Positions 15,640-24,922 are shown, counted from the stretch's first letter. The stretch: DNA of 48,996 nt from Mesorhizobium hawassense (GCF_003289945.1 NZ_QMBP01000030.1:1-48996); one strand, 5' to 3'. Program-made: numbers and translations. The notes: generated from the letters alone by a model not told the origin.

Positions 15640-16404
15640 GTGTCTTCGCAACTCGGCAAGACACCGAGGTATTCGATGAAGATGGAGTCGCCGCCTGATG
15701 GTAGCCGACTTAAGGCTGCCCAGGTTGTGACGATGTCGCCGGGCTTCAGCACGGTGATGAGCTGCTGCTCGACATAAGCGCGGAAGCATTGGCCGTTGAT
15801 CGGCCCGTCGAAGACGCAAGGTGCCGCGAGCCGATCCCAGCGCAGCGCGCCGAGGAAGGTCAGCGTGCGCCAGTGGCCGTGCGGAGCCAGGCCGCGCAGC
15901 CGCTGGCCCTTCGGCCCCAACCGCGCAGCGGAGCCATGTTGGTCTTGATCCAGGTCTCGTCGATGAAGACCAGGCATTGGGGATCGAGGCCGGCCTGCCA
16001 GGATCGCCATCGCTGGCGCCTGCGGGCAATATCGGCGCGTGCCTGTTCAAGGGCGAACAGCTTTTTTTGAAGCTTAGCCCCTCTCGGCGCAGGAACTGCC
16101 ACACCGCATTGTGCGAGACCTTGACCCCGCGCGCGGCCAACTCGTCCTTCAGCCGATGCAGCGACAGATCAGAGGTCTGGTTGATCCGCTCCACGATGAA
16201 GGCCCGATGCGGTTCCAGAACCCGCTTACGGTGGCCACCCATCTTGCCCGGCGCCACCGAGTCGGTTGCCTGATGGCGCTGCAACAACTTCACGGCTGTC
16301 GAATTTGCAATACCGAACCGTTTGGCGGCCGACCGGCGGCTCTCGCCACTCAAAACCGCCCTAACAACCCGCTCGCGTAAATCATCGGAAAGAGGTCGAA
16401 CCAT
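15640..16404 (-). pseudogene. IS630 family transposase, frameshifted and 3'-truncated
   Basis: From the ATG at 16404 the N-terminal helix-turn-helix part is intact (RPLSDDLRERVVRAVLSGES, HNAVWQFLRREGLSFKK). The frame then changes: the next part continues in another frame as KLFALEQARADIARRRQRW with the catalytic DETW-type segment LVFIDETWIKTNMAPLRGW, and a third frame gives GPKGQRLRGLAPHGHW through QQLITVLKPGDIV. The rest of the DDE domain, including the last catalytic acid region, is missing and unrelated sequence follows. It cannot encode an active transposase. Confidence 0.85.
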
Positions 16405-16479
16405 CAGACGCTGGCCTCCTATCCAGCCAGCATCTTGAATCACAAATCAGACCGAGCGGGAATCTGGAGGCTTCTGTGA

Positions 16480-16815
16480 GGTCCGTCGGCGCGACGGAGC
16501 GAGCCGGCTGATTGTCGGACCTCATTGCAAGCCGGATTGAGCGAAGCTGCGGGTCGGTCTGGCGCTATGGGGATTGTAGCCCTGAGGAGCGGTGGGATTG
16601 TTTTTGCCAGGCCGATGAACGGCGTTCGCGGTTCGACCACAGCGATGGACAGCATGGCGGGAGGCAAAACCGTGATGACGTGAATCGTCAGACAGGCAGC
16701 AGTGGCCTCTATCGCCGGGCTGGCTGCTTGCTGCTTTGTGCGGTGGGACAAAGGTTTGGGTGCCGGCGCGCATGGCGACGGGTGCCGAACCAGATGATGT
16801 GGACGCACCCGGCGT
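16480..16815. other. Non-coding flank of the IS91-type element
   Basis: No gene was recognised here. The stretch lies downstream of the IS91-type transposase and may hold the element's end (IS91 elements lack terminal inverted repeats, so the border cannot be set by eye). Confidence 0.35.
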
Positions 16816-16817
16816 GA

Positions 16818-18008
16818 TCATGAGGTGTCATTCCAGAAGGGGTTCGGCGGCGCCTGCCCGCATCGCCAGGTGGCGAGCGTGATCATCGCCCCTCCGCAGC
16901 ATGGGCAGCGATGCGTCAACGCCAGGCGCGCGGCGGCGACAGCGGCGCTTTCGGCACTCGGTTTGAGATTGTTCTGCTGCTGGCTGGCCAGCAGTCGGCG
17001 GCACAGGCCGAGCTTGGGGGCGCGATGACCGTTGGCGAGGAAGCCGTAGTGGCGGATGCGGTGGAAGCCGTCGGGTAGCGTGTGCAGGAGGAAGCGGCGG
17101 ATGAACTCATGGGCATCGAGCGTCATGACCTTCGTCCTGCCGCCATGACGATAATCCCGCCAGCGGAACGCGACGCGATCGTCGTCCATGCCGACCAGCC
17201 GGGAATTGGCGATGGCGACGCGGTGGGTGTAGCGGCCGAGATAGGAAAGCACCTGTTCCGGCCCACCGAAAGGTGGCTTGGCGTAGACCACCCAGTCGAG
17301 GTGGCGCACCTTGGCCAACAGGCGGGTGAAGGCGGCTGGCTCGGTCAAGCCGGCGAGATCACCGAAGAACTTGAGGATGCCCGCGTCGAAGCTCGTCCGC
17401 AATGCCTCCAGAAAGAGACGGCGGAACAGGCGCGACAGTACGCGCACGGGCAAAAAGAAGCCCGGCCTGCACGACATCCAGCGTGTGCAGTCGGACGAGA
17501 TGCCGCCGCCCTGTACGATGCAATGCAAGTGGGGATGGTAGGTGAGCGTCTGGCCCCAGCTGTGCAGTACAGCGATGAGGCCGATCTCGGCGCCGAGATG
17601 CCTGGGATCGGCGGCGATTGTGCGCAGCGTCTCGGCCGCCGCCTTGAACAAGATCGTGTAGAGTACCGTCTTGTTCTGGAAGGCGATCGCGGCGACCTCG
17701 GCCGGCAGCGTGAACACCACGTGGAAGTAGGGCACCGGCAGAAGCTCGGCCTGCCGCGCGGCGAGCCAGTCCCGGCAGGCCTTCCCCTGACATTTGGGGC
17801 AGTGCCTGTTGCGGCAGGAATTATAGGCCACGCGGATTGTCCCGCAGGATCGGCAACCCTCGACATGGCCGCCCAGTTCGGCGGTCCGGCATAGCTCGAT
17901 CGCGCTCATCACGCGGCGCTCGACCCGCCCGAGATGGCCGTCATGAACCTGCCGATACGCCCCGCCATGGCGGCGGAAGATATCCGCCACCTCCAGTCTC
18001 GCCGGCAT
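16818..18008 (-). CDS. IS91 family transposase
   Basis: A 396-residue rolling-circle type transposase. The N-terminal zinc-binding region is clear (CRSCGTIRVAYNSCRNRHCPKCQ), followed by the HUH-type motif in a YHPHLHCIVQGGG stretch and the tyrosine-containing GRYTHRVAIANSRL region. A second Cys pair near the C-terminus (CPCCGG) is present. No frameshift is seen, so it could be active. It follows the recombinase gene by 12 bp; the pair forms one transposable unit as in related alphaproteobacterial IS91-like elements. Confidence 0.92.
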   Translation of the reverse strand: MPARLEVADIFRRHGGAYRQVHDGHLGRVERRVMSAIELCRTAELGGHVEGCRSCGTIRVAYNSCRNRHCPKCQGKACRDWLAARQAELLPVPYFHVVFTLPAEVAAIAFQNKTVLYTILFKAAAETLRTIAADPRHLGAEIGLIAVLHSWGQTLTYHPHLHCIVQGGGISSDCTRWMSCRPGFFLPVRVLSRLFRRLFLEALRTSFDAGILKFFGDLAGLTEPAAFTRLLAKVRHLDWVVYAKPPFGGPEQVLSYLGRYTHRVAIANSRLVGMDDDRVAFRWRDYRHGGRTKVMTLDAHEFIRRFLLHTLPDGFHRIRHYGFLANGHRAPKLGLCRRLLASQQQNNLKPSAESAAVAAARLALTHRCPCCGGAMITLATWRCGQAPPNPFWNDTS

Positions 18009-18020
18009 GGGCGGGACCGG

Positions 18021-18881
18021 TCAGCCCGGCGGCACGACCTCGACGTTCAGCCGGTCGAGCGGGCTCGTCGTGCGCCGGATTAGGCCGTTCGAGACCCTGG
18101 TGTAGCGCGCCGTGCTCGACAGGTTGTTGTGGCCAAGCAGCACCTGGATGATGCGGATGTCGGTGCCGTTCTCCAGAAGATGCGTGGCGAAGCTGTGCCT
18201 GAGCGTGTGGACCGTCACCCGCTTGTCGATGCCGGCGGCCACACGCGCCGAGCGACAGGCCGAATACAACACCTGCACATCGATATGACGATCGGCGCCG
18301 CGCCCGGGAAACAGCCAGTCCTGCGGCTTCGCCAGCCGCCAGTAAATCCGCAGGATGCGCAGAAGCTGCGCCGACAGCATCACGGTGCGGTCCTTGCCGC
18401 CCTTGCCGTGCTCGACCCGAATGACACCGCGCTCGCTATCGATGTCGCCGACCTTTAGGTCGACGGTCTCCGAGGCGCGAAGGCCAGCAGCGTAGGCTGT
18501 CGTCAGGGCCGTGCGCGTCTTCAGGCTCGGGACCGCTTCCAGGAACCTGACCACCTCGTCGGCGCTCAACACCACTGGCAGCGTGCGGGGCAAGCGGGCG
18601 TAGGCAATGCGCTCCGGGATCTCGGCATGGCCCAACGTCACGCCGTAGAAGAACCGCAGTGCGCACACCGTCTGGTTCAGCGCCGGCCACGAAATCCCCG
18701 TTGAGACCAAATGCACCTGGAAGGCGCGCACGTCCTCAAGGCCAAGCCGGTCAGGGGAGCGGCCAAAGTAGCGCGAAAACTTCGCCACCGCATGCACGTA
18801 GGATCGCTGGGTGGCCGGCGACAGATTGCGGATCGTCATGTCCTCGATCATGCGCCGGCGAAGAGGGCTCAACTCGACCAT
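18021..18881 (-). CDS. Tyrosine recombinase/integrase of the IS91-like element
   Basis: A XerC/D-like integrase. The SAM-like core-binding domain (MTIRNLSPATQRSYVHAVAK) is followed by the catalytic domain with the first Arg in AAGLRASETVDLK, the Lys in GKGGKDRTV, HTLRHSFATHLLENG for the His-x-x-Arg box, LLGH, and the nucleophile Tyr in STARYTRVS. I place the start at ATG 18881, 8 bp after AGGAG; a longer frame to 18923 exists. It is complete and sits upstream of the IS91 transposase, probably aiding its mobility. Confidence 0.88.
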   Translation of the reverse strand: MVELSPLRRRMIEDMTIRNLSPATQRSYVHAVAKFSRYFGRSPDRLGLEDVRAFQVHLVSTGISWPALNQTVCALRFFYGVTLGHAEIPERIAYARLPRTLPVVLSADEVVRFLEAVPSLKTRTALTTAYAAGLRASETVDLKVGDIDSERGVIRVEHGKGGKDRTVMLSAQLLRILRIYWRLAKPQDWLFPGRGADRHIDVQVLYSACRSARVAAGIDKRVTVHTLRHSFATHLLENGTDIRIIQVLLGHNNLSSTARYTRVSNGLIRRTTSPLDRLNVEVVPPG

Positions 18882-18924
18882 CTCATTGCTCCTGTTCTCG
18901 AGATTGCGCTTCAACAGTCGCAAT

Positions 18925-19515
18925 CCTTCAAAACAGAAGCGTCACCCGCAAACCGATCCGCCAAATGCCGCGTCAGCGGCTTCGTTCAATCCCTTCCGAT
19001 TCAATCAACCTATGAAACGCTCTAAAGGGGCTGAGCGAGTGCAATAGCTGCCTTGGCGGCTGCAAATTGGTGATTGGGATGCCAGCGCCACTGCAGCGAG
19101 CCAGACATTCCACAAATACCGCTCGTCCGGGATCAGCCCGCAATTGCATTAGCCTCAGGCCTTATATTGACTCTGCATCGCCACGTTGCGATGCCTTGAA
19201 GGAGGACTGCATTTCTGTCGTTGGGACTAACGCGAGGCTCGAAGTCGCGTAGAAGCGGCCTGGAATTCAAACTTCCGGCTCATTGTTTTAACGGGTTCAG
19301 CTCGTGGAAAAGCTCGCGCGGTGAACGTCGGCCTACCATGAATGGATTTCCGCATCGTCTAACTTAATTTGACCTATTACGGTCAGAGACAGTGAGGGCG
19401 AACCGACTCACCCGAGAACACATCGGCCGCACAATTTCGATGATCGTGCACCGAGAACGTATACAGTAGTGCTACCGTTCGAAGTTCGAAGCCTCGGACG
19501 TCTCTCATGAGCCGA
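18925..19515. other. Spacer without recognisable gene
   Basis: The stretch between the integrase and the DUF6074-like gene contains only short ORFs without ribosome binding sites. No repeat, RNA gene or nif-type promoter was recognised. Confidence 0.35.
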
Positions 19516-19517
19516 TG

Positions 19518-19772
19518 CTATTGCGAGAGTTTCAAAGCACTGCGGGTGCCTATCTCGGCTAAGACAGCATTAAAAAGCGTGCGAACTTCCTGTTCGGCCG
19601 AGCCGGGTGCAATTCCTGATTTGGATAGCTGAACGAGAATTGTCTTCACGGTGCTACGCCAAAAAGCACTCGCGTCCTCGGCGTTCTTGGATTGCAAAAC
19701 CCGGGCGATGCCTTCGACTAATTTCCGCCGCCGATCCAGCGGAAAAACGGTTATGTGTGAATCACACATCAA
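19518..19772 (-). CDS. Small DUF6074-like protein
   Basis: An 84-residue protein with the N-terminal block HITVFPLDRRRKLVEGIARV, a tryptophan-containing middle (AFWRSTVKTILVQLSKSG) and a C-terminal VRTLFNAVLAEI helix. This I/V-x-F-P-L-x-R-R-x-x-L-V start and overall layout resemble the DUF6074 family of short alphaproteobacterial proteins of unknown function, often found on plasmids and islands. No ribosome binding site is obvious. It stands alone between an IS91-like element and a long spacer. Confidence 0.5.
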   Translation of the reverse strand: MMCDSHITVFPLDRRRKLVEGIARVLQSKNAEDASAFWRSTVKTILVQLSKSGIAPGSAEQEVRTLFNAVLAEIGTRSALKLSQ

Positions 19773-19799
19773 TCACCTCGCCGCTTCAATCTCGCGAAT

Positions 19800-20930
19800 A
19801 AGCTCTGGCGGGTCAGAAAATTTGGTTAACAACGTTTTGTTGAAGTGGTCAGCAATTGAATAAAGCAGGCTGGTGGGACGATGTCGTGTTTCCCACTGTA
19901 GCGGCGGTATGGGCGAGCCCATTGGCGATGACGAGCCGTGGGGGTCGCGCAGGGACGGATCTGGGCGGGTAGGCTCTTGGAGTAATCAGAACCAGGTAAA
20001 CCACCATATCACGCTATGGCTGCCAATTTCCGGCGACACATTCCCAGACGCCGATCTTCGGGCGAATCGACGCCCATTTATTTGACGCGCTGGGAGCGCT
20101 TAGACACCCCGGTTCTTTTGGAGCTGTCTATGAAGGATTTCTCGCATTCGCGAGGCCGCTTGAGCGCTATGTTAGAGCGGACGCTTGGCGGCGGCTTCTG
20201 GACTAGCGGTTGATGAAATCCAAAGACATTGAGGCGGTCGAGGTACGACAAGAGATAGAAGAAGCATAGCAAGATCGGTCTGCCGGCCGCGGAATTCTGG
20301 AATTGACCCGGGCATATTGCGGGCGATCGTATCTGCAGATGGGCCAAATATCGCCAGCTTGTGATGCGTAAATTGCGACAAGCAGTCGAAACCGCTGAGA
20401 CGTGCTTTCAATCAGATGGAGGAATATTGTGGGCGCTGCCAAGATCGACCGGCCGTCCGCGAGAAAATGGCCGGCCCACGATCCCGCGCGGCCTACAATT
20501 TTTTTCCCCAAAACCAGATCCCGTTTGCCACCGCTCGGCCTTGCCAGAGACTGCCAGCTGCGTGTGGTGACTGTCCCCAGAGTCATGTTGAAACGGAATG
20601 CGAGGGAAAAGGAGCCAAGTTGGTCTATTTTCCTAATTAACCTGCATCGTCGGCGGCTAGAACTCGCCAGGACAAAGGGCCAATGAGGCACCAATGATGA
20701 GACAGCATGAAGCGGACGTTAAATTGGCATAACAAAACATTTACAAAGATTTTAACGCTGCGCTTGGTACATGAGTTATACCCAACCTGAAATCGCTGTC
20801 GGTTTTCGTTTTGTCTCGCGCTTGCTTTCCATATGCTAACAGGCGCCGCGTTGGCGGGTTCCATTCCTCCCTTCCGCCTCGACCTTTCAACTGGTCCATC
20901 TTTCCCTGCGGCCCGCCATCCGCCGCGACG
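19800..20930. other. Long spacer, no gene supported
   Basis: About 1.1 kb with only overlapping short ORFs of odd composition on both strands. No ribosome binding site, transposase motif, tRNA-like fold or NifA-type promoter was recognised. It may contain decayed coding sequence that cannot be identified by eye. Confidence 0.35.
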
Positions 20931-20943
20931 ATCGGAGCACTTT

Positions 20944-21786
20944 ATGCGCGCGACGCGCCTTTCTCTTTCCGCCGTCCTGTTGTCGACGGCCATTTCGATG
21001 GCTCCGGCCTTTGCTGTGCCAGCGCTGCAGGCGCATCGCGCCGTCTACGATCTCAGCCTCAACAAGGCGTCCGACCGATCGGGCATCACAGGCATTTTGG
21101 GCCGCATGGTGTATGAGTTCAACGGCTCTCCTTGCGAGGGCTATACGGTGAGGGTCCGGTTTATCATCCAGGTCGTCGCCAAAGATAACACCACGCTGAT
21201 CGACCACCAGACGACAACGTTCGAAGACGCTGAGGGCAAGACCTTTTCTTTTCTGACGAAGTCCTTCGTTGATCAGAACCTCGACAAGGAGGTCGAGGGC
21301 ATGGCGACGAGAGGGCCCAAAGGACTCAAGGTCGACATCGACAAGCCTTTGAAAAGCACGCTTGAGCTCGGCGCCACGAGGTTCCCCACCAGTCATCTTG
21401 TCGAGATGATCGACAAGGCCGAAAAAGGCGAAAACTTCTACCAGAGCAATCTTTTCGACGGCTCCGAGGATGCCAACAAAGTGGTGACGACCGCGGTTGT
21501 TCTCGGGGAGAAGACCGACCCCGACAAGTCGGACCCGGAGGCGCCAGCGCTCGCCAAGCTCGCAACCGACAAATACTGGCCGGTCGACATCGCCTATTTC
21601 GACGATGCCGGCAAAGGCGGCTCGGACGTGCCGGAGTATCGGGTCAGCTTCAAACTGCACGAAAACGGTATTACGCGCGATCTCGTCATGGACTATGGGG
21701 GCTTCTCGATGACCGGCAAGCTGGTGAACCTGTCGCTGTTCGACCAGACCAAGCCTTGCCCAGCCTCAAAAGTAGCGCCGGATTAA
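20944..21786 (+). CDS. eipB-like: EipB-like periplasmic envelope integrity protein (DUF1849)
   Basis: From the ATG at 20944 the 280-residue product has a clear signal peptide (MRATRLSLSAVLLSTAISM, cleavage after APAFA). The mature part starts with LQAHRAVYDLSLNKASDRSG, includes GRMVYEFNGSPCEGYTV and ends with KLVNLSLFDQTKPCP. These are hallmarks of DUF1849/EipB, a periplasmic beta-spiral protein that maintains envelope integrity in Brucella; the two cysteines (SPCEG and KPCP) match the pair known to form a disulfide in EipB. The gene is usually chromosomal; here it lies between insertion elements, so it may be an extra transferred copy. Confidence 0.85.
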   Translation: MRATRLSLSAVLLSTAISMAPAFAVPALQAHRAVYDLSLNKASDRSGITGILGRMVYEFNGSPCEGYTVRVRFIIQVVAKDNTTLIDHQTTTFEDAEGKTFSFLTKSFVDQNLDKEVEGMATRGPKGLKVDIDKPLKSTLELGATRFPTSHLVEMIDKAEKGENFYQSNLFDGSEDANKVVTTAVVLGEKTDPDKSDPEAPALAKLATDKYWPVDIAYFDDAGKGGSDVPEYRVSFKLHENGITRDLVMDYGGFSMTGKLVNLSLFDQTKPCPASKVAPD

Positions 21787-21832
21787 CCGCGTAGCCGGAC
21801 GCTCAAGCGGCCCGAGTTGAGGCGCCGCAATG

Positions 21833-22219
21833 CTACCCAGCTTCCTTTGAAGGCATTTCGGGGGATAGGCTTAGGGTCCGGACCCACAACCAATAGCTGA
21901 CGGTCGCGGCGATGCAGACAGCGGAAAGGAAGTTGACGGCAAGACGATCGTATCTCGTGGCTATCCTTCGGAAGTCCTTGAGACGGCAGAACATGCGTTC
22001 GATGGCGTTGCGGTCGCGGTAGAGCACGGGTGAGAAGCAGTTTTTCCAGCGCCGGTTGGCCTTAGGCGGGATATTCGGCAGTGTACCGCTGGCCTCGACC
22101 TGGCGTCGGATCGCATCTGAATCGTAGCCCTTGTCGGCATGCAGGATGCGGGTGTCCGGCAGCCGTTTCAGAAGTTCGCCTCCCGCCGTGCAGTCAGCGA
22201 CCTGGCCGCCGGTGAGCAT
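21833..22219 (-). CDS. IS5 transposase, OrfB (C-terminal part)
   Basis: Read in the -1 frame relative to OrfA. It holds the second catalytic Asp region (ILHADKGYDSDAIRRQV) and the last acid in YRDRNAIERMFCRLKDFRRI. The listed start at an internal ATG is only where the frame first offers a start codon; the natural product is more likely an OrfA-OrfB fusion. No lesion other than the slip site is seen. Confidence 0.82.
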   Translation of the reverse strand: MLTGGQVADCTAGGELLKRLPDTRILHADKGYDSDAIRRQVEASGTLPNIPPKANRRWKNCFSPVLYRDRNAIERMFCRLKDFRRIATRYDRLAVNFLSAVCIAATVSYWLWVRTLSLSPEMPSKEAG

Positions 22220-22248
22220 GAAGGCGATGGGGCGGCAATACCGGTCGG

Positions 22249-22641
22249 TCAGGGCGTGAATTTTGGTCGTGCGACCGCCGCGCGAGCGACCGATGGACTG
22301 ATTGTGCTCCCCCCTTTACCACCCGAAGCCGAGCGATGCGCCTTCACGGCGGATGAGTCGATCAGCACCTGCTCGGGCGGACCACCGGCCCTGGCGAGCG
22401 CGTGGAAGAGATCACTCCACACGCCCCTGACAGCCCAGCGAACATACCGGTTGTAGAGCGTCTTGCGCGGCCCATATTCCGGCGGCGCGTCGGCCCAGCG
22501 CCCGCCAGATTTCAGAACATGAACGATGCCGCTGATCACGCGCCGATCGTCTACCCGCTCCTTGCCGCGCGTGTCGGTCGGCAGATGAGCTTCAATGCGG
22601 CGAAATTGCTCCTGCGTTAGCCAAAAATGGTTCCGATTCAT
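22249..22641 (-). CDS. IS5 transposase, OrfA (N-terminal part)
   Basis: The product starts MNRNHFWLTQEQFRRIEAHL and includes GGRWADAPPEYGPRKTLYNRY and the first catalytic Asp in QVLIDSSAVKAHRSASGGKGG. The start at ATG 22641 follows GGGGAG. The frame leaves the family sequence right after the A3G6 run, as expected for an IS427-group element that makes its full transposase by ribosomal frameshifting. Confidence 0.85.
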   Translation of the reverse strand: MNRNHFWLTQEQFRRIEAHLPTDTRGKERVDDRRVISGIVHVLKSGGRWADAPPEYGPRKTLYNRYVRWAVRGVWSDLFHALARAGGPPEQVLIDSSAVKAHRSASGGKGGSTISPSVARAAVARPKFTP

Positions 22642-22782
22642 CACGTCTCCCCTTCAGAAGCCGTGAATCACAAATCACGTCGTCGGCCCGACCGCTGCGC
22701 ACGATCGTGTGCCGCCACCGCCCCCAGGCGATCAGGCAATGGCTAAATAAGTTGCGGCAGGAGTCAAGGCTGAACAGCCCCG

Positions 22783-22798
22783 TGTAGCAGACCCGACA
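22783..22798. promoter_or_regulatory. NifA site for the P450 operon (inverted nifH-type site)
   Basis: TGTAGCAGACCCGACA fits TGT-N10-ACA. Its reverse complement, TGTCGGGTCTGCTACA, differs from the nifH site by one base. It lies about 120 bp upstream of the -24 element of the P450 promoter. Confidence 0.8.
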
Positions 22799-22822
22799 AA
22801 CCGACCGTAGATGTCGGTTGTC
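22795..22822. repeat. Inverted repeat overlapping the NifA site
   Basis: GACAAACCGAC and GTCGGTTGTC face each other across a 7-nt loop (CGTAGAT), with one unpaired A. The left arm shares the ACA half of the NifA site. It could be an additional operator or a hairpin. Confidence 0.55.
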
Positions 22823-22918
22823 AGACGTTGGTCCTAACGATGATGGAACGGTGATTAAAGCGACGGCGGCTCAGCGCAGGCTGGGCACCGCTCGGTACAG
22901 CACGATCGGTGCGCCATG

Positions 22919-22934
22919 CGGCACGCTACTTGCT
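22919..22934 (+). promoter_or_regulatory. Sigma-54 promoter of the P450 operon
   Basis: CGGCACGCTACTTGCT matches the consensus TGGCACG-N4-TTGCW at all but the first base, with GG-N10-GC spacing. It leaves a leader of about 300 bp before the P450 start, in which no convincing gene is seen. Confidence 0.8.
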
Positions 22935-23237
22935 TAGATGATTTTATCAGCGGAGCGTCACCAGTGCGTCGCCGAGCGCAGCATTGATCGACCAGTCTCT
23001 CCACTTAACAGGGATAAGCAGCGGCTATGCTTTAGAGACCGAAGCACGAAGGAGTGCCCCTGCTGCTTGAACTTGCGACTGCTCTCTTTGCGCGCTGGTG
23101 CGCAGGTCGGGTGCATCGGGCAACACAATCGTAAAGCACCTGAGCCGAGACTTAGCTGGCGCTAGCCATCGACCTTATGACTGGCCGGCGATCTCAATCG
23201 AGCGCATGAACGCCTGACGTTCAGGAGAAGAAGCCAA

Positions 23238-24455
23238 ATGGCTACAAGCCCGGTTCCAGACCATGTGCCGCCCGAAATGGTGAGGGACTTCAGCCTGTTT
23301 ACTTCGCCCGGCATGTCACCGACTCCCAACGGGGATCCCCACGCAGCAGTCGCTTGCGTCCATGCCGGCCCGCCTATCTTTTATTCACCCCTCAACACAC
23401 GCGACGGGAAGGGTACCTGGGTGATTACCCGCGCAAGCGACCAGCGCCGGGTGCTGCAGGACGCCGAAACTTTTTCCAGCCATCGCAGCATCTTTGCCTC
23501 CGCGCTGGGCGAAAGCTGGCCGATGATCCCACTTGAACTCGATCCTCCGGCCCATGGCGCCTTTCGCTCCCTGCTCAATCCACTGCTTTCGCCTAAACGG
23601 GTGGCGGCATTAGAGCCGGCTGTCCGCGCGCGGGCAATCAGGCTCATCGACGGGATCGCCGCATCGGGCACAAGCTGCGACGTCATGAAGGATTTCGCAT
23701 TTCCGTTCTCGGTAAACGTCTTCCTTCATCTCCTTGGGCTGCCGGATGACCGAATCGACACATTTGTCGGATGGGGGAGAGATCTGCTCCACGGCGACGA
23801 TGTGAAACGGCCGGCCGCGGCCCGGACGATCGTATCGTTCATTGATGAACTTGCAACCGCCCGCCGCAAGGACCTGGTTGATGATTTCATGACCTTCGTC
23901 GTGCAGGGGCAGGTCGAGGGCCGCCGCCTGACGAAACAGGAAGTACGCGGCGTCGGCGTTCTTGTTTTTGTTGCCGGCCTAGACACTGTTGCGGCAGCCA
24001 TAGGCTTTGACCTGGCCTATCTCGCACGCAACCTCAAGGATCAGGAATTGCTGCGCGGCGAACCAGGCCGGATCGTGGCCGCGGCCGAAGAATTGCTGCG
24101 CGCCTATCCGACCGTTCAGTTGATCCGCGTGGTAACGAAAGATATCGACTTGGAAGGCGCGCCGATCCGCAAGGGAGATTATGTCTCCTGCGCCACGATG
24201 ATCGCCAACCGCGACCCGGCGGAATTCGAATGCCCCAACACGGTCGATCTGGGGCGAGAGGACAACCGCCACGCCGCCTTTGGCTATGGTCCTCACCGTT
24301 GCCTTGGCTCACACCTTGCCCGGCGCGAGATCGTCATTGGCCTGGAGGAGTGGCTGGCGCGCATCCCCGCCTTCCGGATCAAAAAGGGTACGGCACCCAT
24401 CACCTCTGGCGGCCATGTGTTCGGGATCGAAAATCTGATTCTAGACTGGTCCTGA
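23238..24455 (+). CDS. Cytochrome P450, CYP127-like
   Basis: A 405-residue soluble bacterial P450. The I-helix motif AGLDT, the ExxR motif in EELLRAY, and the heme-ligand loop FGYGPHRCLG are all present. An AGGAGAAG ribosome binding site precedes the ATG. It is followed by a ferredoxin gene, its probable electron donor, and by SnoaL-like and SDR genes, an order that recalls the y4vG (CYP127A1) to y4vI segment of the NGR234 symbiotic plasmid. The substrate is unknown. It differs from the gibberellin operon of rhizobia, which has several P450s and terpene synthases. A NifA/sigma-54 promoter suggests expression in nodules. Confidence 0.93.
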   Translation: MATSPVPDHVPPEMVRDFSLFTSPGMSPTPNGDPHAAVACVHAGPPIFYSPLNTRDGKGTWVITRASDQRRVLQDAETFSSHRSIFASALGESWPMIPLELDPPAHGAFRSLLNPLLSPKRVAALEPAVRARAIRLIDGIAASGTSCDVMKDFAFPFSVNVFLHLLGLPDDRIDTFVGWGRDLLHGDDVKRPAAARTIVSFIDELATARRKDLVDDFMTFVVQGQVEGRRLTKQEVRGVGVLVFVAGLDTVAAAIGFDLAYLARNLKDQELLRGEPGRIVAAAEELLRAYPTVQLIRVVTKDIDLEGAPIRKGDYVSCATMIANRDPAEFECPNTVDLGREDNRHAAFGYGPHRCLGSHLARREIVIGLEEWLARIPAFRIKKGTAPITSGGHVFGIENLILDWS

Positions 24456-24502
24456 CCAAGCCCCGCCTCGAGCCGAGGTGCAACGACAATGGAGGCATCG
24501 CC

Positions 24503-24748
24503 ATGCGCATCATCGTCCAAAATGCCAAATGCCAGGGTCACGCGCGATGCGCGGCGCTCGCGCCACACATCTTCAAGCTCGATGACGCCGGTTACATCCT
24601 ACCCGGTAACATCGAAGTTGCGGAAGGGGAGGGACTGACTGCATCGCGAGGCGCGCGATCCTGTCCCGAACGTGCACTTAAATGCGACCGTGACCCTGCA
24701 GCACGAGTTGAACCGGACGTCATTCCACCGAGAGTCCGGCGGGCATGA
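24503..24748 (+). CDS. 3Fe-4S type ferredoxin for the P450
   Basis: The ATG at 24503 follows GGAGG. The 81-residue product starts MRIIVQNAKCQGHARCAALA, has APHIFKLDDAGYI, and a later Cys in ARSCPERALKCD. The spacing fits single-cluster (3Fe-4S) ferredoxins that donate electrons to bacterial P450s. It lies 47 bp after the P450 gene. The last part (RDPAARVEPDVIPPRVRRA) is a loose tail beyond the fold. No ferredoxin reductase gene is nearby. Confidence 0.87.
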   Translation: MRIIVQNAKCQGHARCAALAPHIFKLDDAGYILPGNIEVAEGEGLTASRGARSCPERALKCDRDPAARVEPDVIPPRVRRA

Positions 24749-24922
24749 AAGGGATCGACCAAGTGGCCCATACGGGAACGGAGGCACGCCCCTCCTGTTC
24801 CACCACCGCCCTCGTCCAACTGCGCAGGGGCATCCGCGGCATCGAGATGTCCCAGGATGCGCAAACGCCAAGGTGCGGTTCGCGAAACACTTCTTCCGAT
24901 CACAGAATTTGTGGCAGAGCCG

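Larger units (their letters stand above)
21833..22641 (-). mobile_element. IS5 family element, IS427-type, two-frame transposase
   Basis: Two overlapping minus-strand frames encode one DDE transposase. The junction carries an A3G6 run (AAAGGGGGG on the minus strand) where a -1 slip would join the frames into a GEHNQS-type continuation. The sequence GTGAATCACAAATCACG just outside the start side (about 22664-22680) may belong to the terminal repeat. The other end was not recognised. Confidence 0.75.
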
